64,000 nt of DNA from Panax quinquefolius. Lineage: Eukaryota > Streptophyta > Magnoliopsida > Apiales > Araliaceae. This document shows positions 1 through 12,393 of the stretch, in pieces. The translations under genes were made by a program, and so were the position numbers. The stretch is from the NCBI GenBank assembly GCA_020205615.1, contig CM035151.1, positions 42,652,977 to 42,716,976 of the forward strand, in the 5' to 3' direction. The notes under the pieces are model-generated. The model did not search any database. It had not been told where the DNA came from and saw nothing but the letters and a program-made list of their open reading frames with translations. The first letter of the stretch is position 1. The number at the start of each line of letters is the position of its first letter.

Positions 1-110
1 TGAAGAATGTATTGGGTAGCATGTGATGATGAGAAGGAATGGTGAACGATGTATGATGTAAGGTGTAAGGTAAATTTCGGGGACGTAAATGTTTTTGAAG
101 AAGAGGTGAA
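1..110 (+). other. 3' end of a Ty3/gypsy internal region with polypurine tract
   Basis: The purine run GAAGAAGAGGTGAA (about 96-110) directly precedes an LTR start (TGTGACAACCC). This is the usual polypurine tract plus LTR junction of a plus-strand gypsy element. The preceding sequence contains a GGGGACG-type motif often seen just before the tract in plant gypsy elements. No readable protein remains here; the rest of the element lies outside the window. Confidence 0.6.
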
Positions 111-479
111 TGTGACAACCCGAGAATTTAGAAAATTTTAAAATTTTAATTAATTGATTTAAGGTTCAATATTAGAACCTAAACATAAAATAAGTGTATC
201 GTTTGATATTTTTAAGAAGGAATTTTGAGGATTTCAAAATTCTGTGAAGGATTTAGGTGAATTATTCAGGATTAGGTGTATATGTGAATATGTTTTGTGT
301 ATATGGTCATTTATGTGTTCAGAATATGGTTAAAGGTCAAGGGTTGACCAAATAAACGATATCTGTAACAAGCCCTAGTTATATATTAAGAACGTCAGCG
401 TTCGGTTAGAAATTTCTTACGATTAACAAGAAACCCCTAAAGCGGTTACGAAACTCTAATTTGGTTTAAGGAATCAAAA

Positions 480-1030
480 CCTAATTCAGATATTGAAAAC
501 CCTAAATTCGGGAATTTAAATGCTATGTATAAGTTTAAACGTCATTAATTATAATTTATTAGGGAAAACCCTAATGAATTACTTGAAACCCTAATTGATT
601 ATTAGAAAACCCTAACACCAGATCTGGAAACCTTAATTTCAAATTCCAGGTATTTGAAACCCTAATCTGGGAATTTAAAGGAGAATTATAATGGTCAAGT
701 GAAATTAATTATAATATTAATTAGGGTAAAACTTAATTAAGTAGCAAACTCTAATTTTAAATTTTAAACCCTAATTGTTCCGCCGTAAACCCTAATGTAC
801 AATTGTTGATTTAATTTCTAAATTACCAATACTAATTATAAATATTAATCCTAATTAGCAAACTTGAATTATGATTAAGAAATTTTAATATAATTACAAA
901 ATTCTAGTTATAATTTAGAAATATTAATTTTCTATTTTGAAAACCTAATTTGGAAATTCTAGAAATTTATTTTTAAAACCTAAAGGTTCAAACCCTAAAT
1001 CCTAAAGGTTCAAAAAAACCCTAAGGGTTC
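480..1030 (+). repeat. Dense cluster of telobox-like AAACCCTAA motifs
   Basis: About nine AACCCTAA or AAACCCTAA copies occur in 550 bp, spaced irregularly and separated by AT-rich sequence. AAACCCTAA matches the plant telomere repeat and also the telobox promoter element. The copies are dispersed and not in tandem, so this is not a telomere tract. Confidence 0.6.
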
Positions 1031-1301
1031 AGATCAAATGACAATTTAGAATTAAAATTTTATGGAAATGACTAAATGCCCTTTTTGTGAATTATTGGAG
1101 GAAACTTGCAATCTTGCCATATATTTTTGGTACGTTACTCAACCACCCTAACAACTCCATGCGACTTATATCTATTACATCTCAAATAATTTGCTAGACA
1201 ACATACATTGTATCATGCATAATACAAAGATTAGAGAGAGAGAAAGACCACTTGACTTTTCATTTTCTCCAAACACATCCTCTCTCTTCATTTTCGAGAT
1301 T

Positions 1302-1323
1302 TAGAGTGAGAGAGAGAGAGAGA
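1302..1323 (+). repeat. GA microsatellite in the T1 LTR
   Basis: An uninterrupted GA run lies in the putative leader part of the LTR. GA/CT runs recur at the same relative place in other LTRs of this window, for example 30642-30661 on the opposite strand. Confidence 0.7.
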
Positions 1324-2394
1324 AGGTGAGCCATAATCAGTTCATAGCCTCTCAATATCAGAATCAAAAGTCAGATTAAGGATCAAAGCATAAAAAATGT
1401 ATAAACCCTAAATTTTGTAAATCTTGTGTTTTGATGTTAGTTGTTGGTTAGATATGTGCTAGAGGGTGTCTTTTAATGATGCGGGTTGTTGGATCATGGA
1501 TCCATAACTTCTAGAGGCACGAAAATCAAGTTTTCAAACTGACCAAGAACCCTAATTTTAAGGCATGACACTTTCAAATGTCACTGGCCTCTAGATCCGT
1601 GTGTGTTAGATGCTTTACGTGTTTTTTATGTTTGAATCTATTCTATGCCATGTGGACTACCATCCGAACTAGTATCGTGGACATATCATTTCTAGATCAC
1701 TTGTTACAGCAAATCAAACCACGTTGATCGTTCACGTAAACGGGTTCGGGCAACCCGAAACCCGTAACCAATCTGACAAGTTATTTGAGGCCTCCGATCT
1801 TCTTTGCTTTTTGTTAGTTTTTTCAAAGTTGTTGTTGTTTAAGGTTGTTGTATTACATGTATGCTACACAATAATGCTTTTATATTACTTAGATCATGAC
1901 CGGATAAGAATTAATCTTGAGTCAAAACCTTCGTTGACCGTTTGCTTTGTTGAAGTTCGAAAACCCGTAATCCTCAAAGGCCGAATTTTTTACGACTAGG
2001 GTTAACAAATTTTGATCTCATCATGTGTGATGTTGGTATGATGATCTATGGTTATAGAACTCGACTAACATCTATACTACAAGATTCAATCATTAGATTA
2101 CACAAACGAAACCAAGAATGAAATTTATAATGATCCAAAGTAAGTACCTTCATTTCTGGAAATTCCAGAAAACGAAGAATAACTTTGTCAGAATGTTTGG
2201 AGACTTAGATCTCTTTGATATGATGTTGTATGGCCATAAAGTTAGTTTGTGGTTGTAGTTTTACAGCAGTACTACAATCCTAACACCATAAGCTGCTCAG
2301 AAATCAACAATAATTGTGATTTAAATGTGGTCAAACCAAGCCCCTCGTAACTGAATTTGAGTTTCTGGGTAGGCTCAAGAACCGGCCAAGAATA

Positions 2395-2423
2395 CCTATA
2401 GCGACGATCTCTGTCGCTATAGG
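2395..2423. other. Perfect 11-bp inverted repeat (stem-loop) inside the T1 LTR
   Basis: CCTATAGCGAC and GTCGCTATAGG are exact reverse complements separated by 7 nt. The AGCGACG...GTCGCT type of sequence resembles the ends of plant CACTA-like transposons and small derivatives, but no larger terminal repeat or TSD was recognised. Confidence 0.55.
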
Positions 2424-4314
2424 CCCTTTAGCTATGACGATTAGTTTTAGAAAATAATTATTTTAATTCAATAAATTGAATTAAATGGTTTTAATTATTA
2501 AAAATACAAAATAAATTCAAAAATTATTTTAAAGTGTGAAAAATAGTTTTAATTATTTTGAGTATATTTCATAAATATTTAATATTTTTGGAATATAAAT
2601 GGTATTTAATTTATTTAATTATAGTATTAAATAAATTATTTAAAATGATTTTAATACATGAAAAATCATGAAAATAATATTATGGTATAAGAAAATATTT
2701 AAAGATATTTTCAAGTAACTTTTAATATTTTGGATGAATTTCATTAATTAATTAATATTAATGATAATTAGTTTATTTAATAAATATATTAAATAAATTG
2801 TGGAAAAATAGAATTAATAATTTTAAAATCATATAAAAATGATTTAAGTGATATAAAATATTTTAAGTTATAAAATATAACTTTTAATATTTTGTCATAA
2901 AAATATTAATATTTTAATATTAATAACAATTATCGGATAATGAATTTAACTCGTTTAAAAAATCATATAATTATGATTTTAAGGTATTAAAACTAGTTTG
3001 AAATATTATAAATATATTATAATATTATGATATGTATTTCATTAATATTTGATATTAAATAAATATTAATGATAAAAGAATTATATGGTATTTAATTCAG
3101 TATAAATACATTATTAATGATTGAAAATTCACAATAAATGATAATAATTATTTAAAAATTATTACGAGCTTATGAAAATTATTTTGAATGATAATAAAAT
3201 TATTTAAGTTAATTCTTAAGTGCTTAAAGGAGTTTAATTGAACTTAGACTCGATAAAAGTCCAACTAGACCGTCAGGATGTCAGATTTGTGTCGGGTTCA
3301 ACTCAGATTGCAATAGTTTGACTTGATACCGAGTCTTATGTGTGTTATAGACTGATAGGGTTATGTGTTATGTGTTTAGGTTATTTTGTGTATATCTATA
3401 TATATATAATAGTATTATATTGTGATGATATTATTCTAGTATTGGAGATCTATATTACTAATATTAGGTCTTCGGATAAAGCGTTATAAATTAAGTAGCT
3501 AGTAATCAACTGATTCTCAGCAAGTTTGTTTTTACTTAACTCTAGTAAGAGTTGTTGTAAGACCCCAACTTTTATGAATAAAAGATGAATTTTCTATAAA
3601 TATCATTTTGAATATTATGGAATGAATTTGATATAATGTTATAGTTGTGAGTAATATTTATAAATTTTTCAAAGTATGCAAAGTTGTTATATAATATTCG
3701 ATTGGGTGGGGAATATTCTTTAACAGGAATATTCGTATAACGGAACAATCATTGGTGGACCTCCATAATGAGTTATTGTGGGATCGAGAAACGCGATAAA
3801 AATACTTTATAAAAATAACGGCAGAAGTTTTAATTGCTAACTGCTGAAACGGGTGTTAAAAGTACTGAGAATAATGCCAGAGTAAGCACACTTGCATTAC
3901 CTGCTTTTGATTATTGATGCTTATGTGATAAGTCACCAATTTTGTTTTATTGGTATTATTAATGTAATAAAAACAGAAAAGCTTTTATATATAAAACATA
4001 ATACTTTTATAAAGTTATTCGTTTTATTATGCTAATAGTAAAATCTTTTATATAAAAATGTAATACTTTTATAAAGTTATCTATTTTATTAGACAATAAT
4101 TAGAGTATATTATATTTTATTATGCATAGTGTTTTGCATAAGTGCTCTGATAGTATTTGCATAGTAAAATCTTTTATAAAGTTATTCGTTTTATTAGATT
4201 ATAAATAGAATATATTATATTTTATTTAAAAGATTTTGCTTTAAATACGGATTAGTCAGATTAAAGTAAATCAATCTCGATCGATTCATGAGTTAGTTAC
4301 TATACGTCCATTTT

Positions 4315-4323
4315 CTATAAATA
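4315..4323 (+). promoter_or_regulatory. TATA-like box of LTR S1
   Basis: CTATAAATA is followed about 45 bp downstream by an AGAGAGAGAAATTATAGAG leader-like stretch. The position, about one third into the LTR, fits a U3/R boundary. Promoter activity is inferred. Confidence 0.4.
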
Positions 4324-4502
4324 AGCTCATTCCTTCATTATTTCTTACTTAATTCAATGAAACTCTAGAGAGAGAAATTATAGAGAAGTTTATAGAAAAG
4401 TATTTCGCTCATTCCCTACTCTTATATTCAGCTTTTACGGTAAGGGATATTATTTATTGTACTCGTAAGGGGTATCATTTCTTTTGTATTCATGAAGAGA
4501 AC

Positions 4503-4860
4503 TTCGTTATTCCATTCTTTATTATTCTCTTTGGAATAACCAAGATATATGCGACTACCCTATACTTGGTGACATTCTTCTAATATTCCGTCTTTATTAT
4601 TATTCATTTGGAATATCCTCATCATATGCGTTTACTACCAACCTAGTTCCGCCTTTATTATTATTCTCATTGGAATATCCTCATCTGCTCATTTACGCCG
4701 GACTGGTTCCATCTTTATTATTATACGTTGGAATATCCTATTCAATGCGCGCTTACGACTGACCAAAATCATTTTTATTATTCTCGTTGGAACATCCCGC
4801 TCGGCAAGCGAATTTTACTTTGACCGGTTCCGCTATTTATTAATCATTGAAATAACTTGT
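4503..4860 (+). repeat. Degenerate tandem repeat of about 55-65 bp in LTR S1
   Basis: About six copies carry the core TTTATTATTATTC...TTGGAATATCC followed by a TGCG-containing tail. The same array, inverted, is in the LTR of element A at 34560-34920. Confidence 0.65.
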
Positions 4861-6530
4861 CTGGCGCCAAGTACCGCATGCATGGTGATTTATTTTGTTA
4901 TTCCATTCGTTATTATACTCAGGTTGGTTAAAGTTTTGACTACTATACTCCATGAAATTAGTGGAATATCCTTGATATTTGCGCTTCATCCAAAGATCTT
5001 TTCATAGAAATATTCTTCCGAGCATTCTTGAATTTTACTCTACAAAGCAAAGATTATCATCGACAATTTGGACGTTATTGGTTCATGGATAAATTAATTT
5101 TGAACTTGTTCTATGGAATTCTTATATCATTGTCATCATCATCCTCATGTTTATATTATGTTAAAAGTCATCTGTGGCCTGTAGTGCATAGATGGACTTG
5201 GTATGATTATGACCAGGGATTATTCGGTGTAATCATGACCGTAATGTTACAAATGATGTGGAAACAATCCTCATTGCCCCGTAGTGCATTGATGAATAGT
5301 TGTTGGCATGATCATGACCATTAATGAATACACAAATATCCTTGGTCCATAGTGCATGGATAATTTATGGTCGTGATACTAAAGAATATCCTTGGCCGTA
5401 GTGCAGGGGTGATTCGATGATGTGGATTATTTATTAAGCTGAGTCCCAGCGATAAAAGTCATGAAAAAACTTTTAAATCATAGAAGATAGTAGATTTTAT
5501 TCTCTACTTGACTCTTCTAATGGATTGCTTGTTCCGCTGCAGTTAAACTTGATGTTTGTTATATTTTATCGGTTTAACAATCGTTGAAGGCTAATTATAA
5601 TTTATTCTCGCATTGTCTTAGTCATAATATTTTCATCGGCTAGTTGGGCTCACCCTTTCTTTCACTGTTCTCTTCAAGAAATGAGAATATAGCTGGGACG
5701 AGTCGGGGAACGGAGTGATGGACCAGATGATAGTATTAGTAGTCCTCACTATTCTGTTAAATAGTGTGATAATAAATGTAATGAGGACTTATTCTGAGAG
5801 TGAATATTATCTAGAAGACAGTATTTGTATTAAAACTCACAGCTATCTTGTTAAATATTAAAGATTGTATTTGTATTCTGTACCATGTATTTGGCGACTC
5901 AGAATAGGTGATGTATACCTATTTTGGGGGCGTCACATTTGTTTCATTCAGATATGCTTATGGATAATCATTGCTGATTGCCATTGTAGAATTGTACTCT
6001 ATACATATTGCATGTATAAGTCAGGTATGAAAGGCTGATCACCTTCATTACCCTTCGATCCAGATATATTTGTTCATGTTATATACTTGTTCAGTCAAAA
6101 GTTTATTCTTGCTAGTACGCAATTATATTGTTGAATTATAGCCAGCTTATTATTCAAATCCTTTCAATCATGATATATTGTTAAATTATTGAACTTAAAC
6201 TTGCTAGGCAATCTTATGCTCATCCTTGCTATATCATGATAAACATTGCAGATTAAGGTAAATACGTCGGATACAAGGAAAGGTCAAAGACAGTTCCAGC
6301 TTTAGTATACGTGTGCAGTTAGATTTGTATTGTATGATATTAATGTTATTGTAAGTTAAATAAGTTATGTATTGTGTTTAAGTTAAGGTTACTCGACCTT
6401 GGGGAAAAGTGTGTAAGTTTAATGTATAAACAATTTATGTTTATATTTTCCGCAAATAATAGTAATAGTTGTATAGAATGATCGAACCGGATCCGCGGTG
6501 ATTCGGGACCTCGGATTCGGGGCCCTCACA

Positions 6531-6924
6531 TTAAACCTTATAAATTGTGGAAAAAGATAAAAACTTTTCTTGACCATTTAAGGGTGTGGGAATATAGAGC
6601 ATTAGTAAAGTTAACTAATCCTAAAATGCTTAAGCTTGGAGGTAAAACAATCAAGTGTGATTTTATAAGCTATGCACAAAATAATAAAGCCTATAAATTC
6701 TTGATCATGGAATCCACATATTTTGTTAGTCAAAATATAATTTTGGAGTCTAGAGATGTTGAACTCTTTGAGAATTCATTCTTTAAGAAAAAGTCAAGAG
6801 AAGACACTGATAAAGAGGATCAAGGAATAATCCATCATGAACCAAATTATAAAATTGAACTTACTATATCTACTAAAGAAATAGAACCAAGAAGAATTAA
6901 GAGAGCAAGGATAGAAAAATCATA
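6531..6924 (+). pseudogene. K1: Ty1/copia integrase C-terminal fragment
   Basis: One frame reads PYKLWKK, then LRVWEYRALVKL, LGGKTIKCDFISYA, AYKFLIMES and ESRDVELFEN. These follow the conserved copia series after the integrase core (PYELW, LRVWG, LGPKT..C.FIGYA, ESRDAEFFEN). A charged linker and RRIKRARIEKSY follow, as in the stretch leading into copia reverse transcriptase. In the copia group this enzyme inserts the element cDNA into the chromosome, but the catalytic part is missing. The fragment is bounded on the left by LTR T1 and on the right by LTR T2. Its frame appears to resume at 33439 with YGKD-like codons, so T2 is a later insertion into it. Confidence 0.8.
6920..6924. repeat. Left TSD of solo LTR T2 (TCATA)
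   Basis: TCATA precedes TGTGACACCCCC; the same five bases are found at 33434-33438, immediately before the copia reading frame resumes. Confidence 0.6.
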
Positions 6925-8001
6925 TGTGACACCCCCAAATCCGGGTACCTTTAAACCCGAGTTCGGTTCTACACGGTGCTACAACATCCATATATATTGC
7001 TAGCTATATAAAGCTTAATGACATGAATGTAATCACTATATTATTACATTATATCAGTTCAAATCCTAGATTATGTAACCATTGCATATTCATAATGTCA
7101 TAATGTGATATTAAGTTCTTAGAAGATCTTCTATTCATTCCTCTTCTTCCTTCTTTTATCTTTATTGGATTCTTCAATACGTTCGACCTTAGATGAAATT
7201 ATATAGTTTAAGCAAGGATAAACATTAAATTGCTCAACAAGTATAATATTTCAACAACAAAATCAAGAATCATATGATTTCATTTAACAACTGAATACTA
7301 GTTTTAAAACACTTTGAATAAACTGGAATAATACTTTTAATAAACTAGAATAAAACTTTTCTTCTCTTTAAAACATTTTTGAAATGACATAATGGTCATT
7401 TATAATAAGATGGTTGTCATACCAAGAACTTCCTTATACTTCCATTAAAAGGATAACTCAACATAAAACAGTAAAACTGATATTACTTACGAGTACGTCT
7501 AGGTGATCAGTCTATAGTACCCTATATTGATCAACACTCATCCAGTTAAACAACTTTGCATTCAAGTTTAACACCTTGTGTGTCAGCCAAAAATTTGACT
7601 AAAACCTTTGTTTGTTCAATTTCAAACTTACCTTTGAATCCGTAGCAAACCAATTTGGTTTGGACAACATTACTTAACAACAATATATTTCAAAGATTTA
7701 ATATCAAATCGATAAAACTTTTAAACATTTGTCTAGCCGAAAAATATGGCATCGACACTTCTTTAAACAGTTCATGTCATAACGTAGCTCGAATACTTGT
7801 GCAAATATTAAAAGATTTGCATAAGCATGGAATTTACAAAATCATAAAAGAATTGTGTTCATTTTATTTTAAAATATCACATAGGCTTCATGAGAATATA
7901 TTCAAATGAAGTTAAAAACTTGCTCAAGTAAATCAGAGTAGGTTCAGGAAATTTTCCTTAATCGTTCTTTATAATCTTGATGATATTCATCCTTTTTTTT
8001 T

Positions 8002-8919
8002 GCTAAATTTAAACTGTATATAAAGAAAAAGGAAAGTACAAAAGATTGGAAAACCTCAATCAGAATATAGCATAGACATCATAGGCCCTATGATGTCATA
8101 ACTATATAAAATTGCAGGCCCATAGTCAAACAATACTAAACCTGTCATTACAGACTATTAGATAGAATGCACAAACAAACTATTCATTACAGAAAACCTA
8201 GATAAATGGTTACACGAAAAGAGACCACCATCTAAAGGAAAGCATAAGCTAACATTATATGAATTTTCCACCAGCTAAGGAAAGAAATAGAAACAAGCAC
8301 TAGCCAAGACAAACCAGCCGACCATGCAGTCGATGTGAGACCCATGAAGTGCAGTAGCAAGAGCTCCCAAGAGAAACCTGGAACATCCCCTATCCTCATT
8401 AGCCCAACACATCAGCCCCTAGCCTCATGAAGTAAAGTAGCAGGAGCATGACAAATACAGCCCCTAGCCTCACTAGCCCATCACATCAGCTCATCAGAGG
8501 CAAGCCGCCCAACAACCTGACCACACAGTAGAGTCCATCAGCGGTAGATTGCAGTAATAGCAGTAGTAGATCACAACAGTAGCAGAACACTGCAACATGA
8601 ATTAAATCCCAAGCAGTAAGGAGTCCATAACCACACTACTCCAGCAGCTCCCCTCAACATCCACCAACCCACTGAAGCAGTAAAGGCAACAACATAACAC
8701 CAAGCACAACAGCACATCTCCAACAGCAGAAGGATAGCAGAAGCCCAGCAGCAAAAATAGTAGCCAACCATTAGCCCTGGCAACACCAGACCCTCCCTAA
8801 AACCAATCACCCCCAGAACCAAAAAACAAAGAGCAAACCCTTCTCTTAGTTGAAGGCCGAGATCAAGCCCACGTCATTACAAGATCCAATTACAGAAAAA
8901 AGTATCAAAATGGGATGCA
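8002..8919 (-). other. LINE 3' untranslated region
   Basis: This stretch lies between the ORF2 stop and the poly(A) tail. It is less AT-rich than its surroundings, with CAGCAG-like and AGCCCA-rich text. The 83-codon minus-strand ORF at 8571-8822 is low-complexity and hydrophobic and shows no known motif, so I do not call it a gene. Confidence 0.6.
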
Positions 8920-9676
8920 TTAAATGGAGGATGGCAGTCTAGACTTAATAATGAGAACATCATCCTTAGCAATACAGGACAGGGGGACAAGTTTGTCATT
9001 ATGAATTTTTATGTTCCTCGACTCCCATATCTTGTAAAATGTAACAGCAAGGGTAAGATATAGAATGTGTTTAGTGAGTCGTCGACCTTGGAAAGAAAGG
9101 ATGAAATCAGTAACACCAATATAGTCCATATTGGCAATAGCCTAATCTCCCAAATCCAAGGTATGTTGCAGGATGGCAGTGGAGTAGGTGCATTCGAAAA
9201 ACAAGTGAGCAAAGCTTTCATCATGAAGATGACAAAGAGGGTAAGGAGAGATTCTTCCCAAAGAGTATTGTCTGGTGATATCATTTGTTGGGAGCTTTTT
9301 AAGGAACCCCATCCACAGAATAAAGAAGTACCCGGGGGCATGAAGTTTGTGCCAAATAACCTTATGCCAAACTGGCTTTGGTTGTTTAAGTCTAATACAA
9401 TCCCATATGTGCCTTGCTTTGGTAGAAGCTATCTGAAGTCCATTCCACTCAATTTGATCAGCCGATAGAGGTCTAATAGGTTAGGTTTCAACAAGTCTTC
9501 GAAACACAATCAAATCATGGTGGTTACTCTGAGGGAGGTTCCAGGAGGAATCCAAGATGATGTCAGTAACTAAGGCATTGTGAGGTAGCCCAGAATTGGA
9601 TAGTAGAGACTGGTTAGGGTTAATGGGATTGCCATTGATCCAAGGGTTATACCATAGACTAGTGTTGGATCCATTA
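8920..9676 (-). pseudogene. LINE ORF2 C-terminal part (zf-RVT-like region)
   Basis: Read on the minus strand in shifting frames: GSNTSLWYNPWINGNPI, a Cys/His-rich zinc-binding section (MISPDNTLW... then CHLHDE and FFEC-type text), then YLTLAVTFYKIWESRN and DDVLIIKSRL before the stop. This series is typical of the end of plant L1 ORF2 proteins, thought to bind nucleic acid. At least two frameshifts occur. The upstream sequence continues beyond the solo LTR at 12394. It cannot encode a working product. Confidence 0.8.
9672..9676. repeat. TSD of solo LTR S2 (CATTA, left copy)
   Basis: CATTA lies directly before the LTR end TGTGACGCCCCC; an identical CATTA lies at 12389-12393 directly after the other end. 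Confidence 0.8.
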
Positions 9677-10248
9677 TGTGACGCCCCCAAAATAGGTATA
9701 CACAACACCCATTCTGAGTCGCCAAATACATGGTACAAGAAGCAAACTACAACTTCAATAATACAAATGTCGTGTGAAATACGACAATATATATCTTAAT
9801 GAGTTTAAATATAATATTGTCTTCTAGACAATATCCACACATAAATAAATCCCCATCATAATTATTGATACATTATTTTACAAAATGGTGAGGACTACTA
9901 AACAACTCTCTCTAGAACCTTCATTCCTTACTCCCGACTAGTACTCGCTACATTCTCGCCTCCCGAGAAGAAAAATGGAACAACAAGGAAAAGGGTGAGC
10001 TCAACTAGCCCAAGTAAAGAATACTATGACTAAGATAATATACAACAAATTATCGTTAGTCTCCAAACAGGAAAAATCTGATAGAATACAATAGCAACAA
10101 CAAGTTTGAGATCAATATTCGAATGAAATAAAAATTCATAGAAGAGTTACGTAGAGAATGAAATCTACTATAATCTATGAATTTAATGATCCATCATCAA
10201 TATTTTATCCTCAGTAACATCAATCAATATTCATCTCAAATCAAATAT

Positions 10249-10450
10249 TCATCTTTGCACTACAAAGCCAAAGATATTCATTAATCGATTATGTTCATCT
10301 CAACACACTGCTCATCTTTGCACTAAAGGCCAAAGATATTCATCATCGGTCGTGTTCATTTATACACTGCTCATCTTTGCACTATGTGCCAAAGATATTC
10401 TTCGTAAATCATTCATCTTTGCACTACTGGTGCCAAAGATATTCAATACT
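10249..10450 (-). repeat. Four spaced copies of the CATCTTTGCACTA...CCAAAGATATTC motif
   Basis: Copies start near 10250, 10311, 10369 and 10417. The same unit forms true tandem arrays in the LTRs of element C. Confidence 0.7.
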
Positions 10451-10773
10451 ATCATCATTTAAGACCCGAGGATGATGAAAAATATTTTAAAAAAACGAAT
10501 CCGGTGAAACAAAATGACAAGGATTAAGGATTAAGGATTCGTACTTTGTTTTATCCATGTCCAACAATACCTCAAAATAATCATAGTGGTGTAAAATTCA
10601 AGAATAATCAAAACATGGATACAATCAAAGCTAGTATCCGAATAGATAATTTGACGAAAAGAAGAAATTTTATTTTTAAATTGAATAAGTGCAGTATCGT
10701 GAATAGTAACTCAGACACCAAAAGATAGAAATTCCACAAAAACATCTTCACGCTTCATTAATAGTACTCTCGT

Positions 10774-10835
10774 GAATAGTAACTCATGAATAGTAACTCA
10801 TGAATAGTAACTCGTGAATAGTAACTCATGAATAA
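10774..10835. repeat. 14-bp minisatellite
   Basis: About 4.5 head-to-tail copies of GAATAGTAACTCAT, with one further related copy near 10703. It is found in S2 but was not seen in the related LTRs of A or C. Confidence 0.8.
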
Positions 10836-11111
10836 GTAACCCCTACATAAAAAAGTTCCAAATTTGATAAAACTTCAGATCAATATTTCAAAGATAATGA
10901 TATTGAAGAAATAATATCATTACGAAAAAAATAATATCCCTTACCTCAAAGAATCGAAGACTCGGAAGGAAAGGTCTGAATTGATCTTTGAATGAAACTC
11001 ATCTTGAACATCAACTCTCAAAGTATCTAAATACTCACAAAATACGCCCAATAATATAGAGAGAAAGAGAGAAAACTTTGTTTTCGTGTGATTTTCAATT
11101 CTAACTTAGCC

Positions 11112-11122
11112 CTCTATTTATA
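11112..11122 (-). promoter_or_regulatory. TATA-like box of LTR S2
   Basis: The minus strand reads TATAAATAGAGG. The same block is conserved in both LTRs of element C (about 47031 and 51424), which supports a promoter role. Confidence 0.5.
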
Positions 11123-12393
11123 GAAAATGTTAGCCCACCAAGCAGACTTGACCTTGCCACCGATGGCTTTTATTGCTACTATTGCCACCCACCACATTTG
11201 AAATAAAATTCAGCACATTTCTTCACCAACCACAAGTGGGGCCCACTCAATTCTAGAATTTTCCACCAAAATCATTTATAAACCTAATTTCTGAATCAGT
11301 CACCTCTTAAAATTTATAACAAATCATTCGCTCATTTTTAACGGTTCAAAATTTGTGGTCATATACTCAACTTATATATGTATAACATATCCAAAAATTA
11401 CAACGATCCAACGGTCGGATTAAATATTATAACTCACACAATAAAGCTGTAATAACACCGATTTGATCTTTTAATACCTCCAATCCGACAAAATACAAAT
11501 AAAACATCTCAAAGACTAATTCCTTCATTAATAACCACATAAATAAATCCATCATTTATATTCATATAAAATAAATATTTCCTTATCATATGAATCAATA
11601 ATTAATTATTCACAAATAATATTACGTAATCACATTTATGACAACCAGTCATTCCTGGTGAAAGAGGGGCTTTCCAATAAGGATCTCTCCTCATGGCGGC
11701 CGCAATTAGGTGACCAAACCTCTCCTTAGATGTAACTTTATAGACATTGCCAATAATGTTATCTAATAATATTATTCAAATAATATATATTATTGATCCG
11801 ATAATGGGAAATATTGTCAAATGACAATTATTGAAACAATAATAATATAAAATATCAACGCAACAATTATTGAATCAATAAAATAAAATATGAACAAGAA
11901 TTCACTGTGAAAATTATCGAGTAGTGCCTTCTTACGTAAGGATCAATAATTCAACAACATTGTGCAATACCGTGTGCCATCTTTGTGCAACCATGCCAGA
12001 CATCGTATTTTAACCACCCAAATTATTCCAACAATCTTACTTTCAGAATAACTACGCTAGTTATTTATAACCACCCAAACTTTGTCGCTTTCCTCATCCA
12101 ATCGCTTTCGTTATGGGGCCCACATGGTACTGCTGCGTCATGCATTTAATATTCCCGATAAAGCATTTAATATTCCACGACCAAACGAATATTCTGACAA
12201 AGCATTTAATATTCCACGACCAAACTAATATTCACCGACAAAATGAATATTTTATAACCACTTGCTTATTTTGAAATATTTGCGTATTTAACCCTTAACT
12301 ATCCACATTAATCAAATCAACCCTTACTATTTCAAAATAATAAATAAAGAAATTCCTTTTTATTTTAAAAAAATTTCGGGGTAGAACACATTA

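Larger units (their letters stand above)
3556..5937 (+). mobile_element. S1: solo gypsy LTR
   Basis: It begins TGTAAGACCCC and ends GGGGGCGTCACA. Both ends match the LTRs of the gypsy elements at 33495-36200 (inverted) and from 63844. Flanks GTTGT and TTTGT agree at 4 of 5 bases, an eroded TSD. No primer-binding site follows the 3' end and no polypurine tract precedes the 5' end, so this is a recombined solo LTR inside T1. It holds a TATA-like CTATAAATA, a tandem-repeat block and copies of a GCACTA...CCAAGGATATTC-type motif. Short ORFs here, including a 98-codon one at 5028, are not recognisable genes. Confidence 0.8.
111..6530 (+). mobile_element. T1: 3' LTR of a Ty3/gypsy element, split by solo LTR S1
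   Basis: It starts TGTGACAACCC after a polypurine tract and ends GGGGCCCTCACA, the TG...CA structure of an LTR. Without the nested LTR at 3556-5937 it is about 4.0 kb. The first kilobase (U3) is rich in telobox-like motifs. A GA-rich stretch near 1230-1330 resembles the leader region of plant gypsy LTRs, and 2440-3240 is almost pure AT. The tail 5938-6530 is the separated 3' end. No coding capacity is seen; the short ORFs inside it have no recognisable motifs. Right flank is a copia integrase fragment, so T1 seems to have inserted in or beside that older element. Confidence 0.65.
9677..12388 (-). mobile_element. S2: solo gypsy LTR (minus orientation) in the LINE
   Basis: The plus-strand text runs from TGTGACGCCCCCAAAATAGG to GGGGTAGAACA, the reverse complement of the LTR family seen in S1, A, B and C. 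A perfect 5-bp TSD (CATTA) and uninterrupted LINE coding on both sides prove insertion into the LINE. No polypurine tract or primer site is present, so it is a solo LTR. Shared blocks with element C include GGGGCTTTCCAATAAGGAT near 11670 and AAGTGGGGCCCACTCAATTC near 11234. No gene is seen. Confidence 0.88.

Noticed and set aside
480..1030. Interstitial telomere tract
   Set aside because: Motifs are scattered with unrelated spacers, not head-to-tail.
5028..5324. 98-codon ORF in solo LTR S1
   Set aside because: It lies in repeated LTR text; the inverted and truncated relatives of the same LTR do not keep the frame.
8571..8822. Hydrophobic Cys/Trp-rich minus-strand ORF resembling a small membrane protein
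   Set aside because: It lies in the LINE 3' untranslated region and is of low complexity; the opposite strand is CAGCA-rich, which explains the composition.
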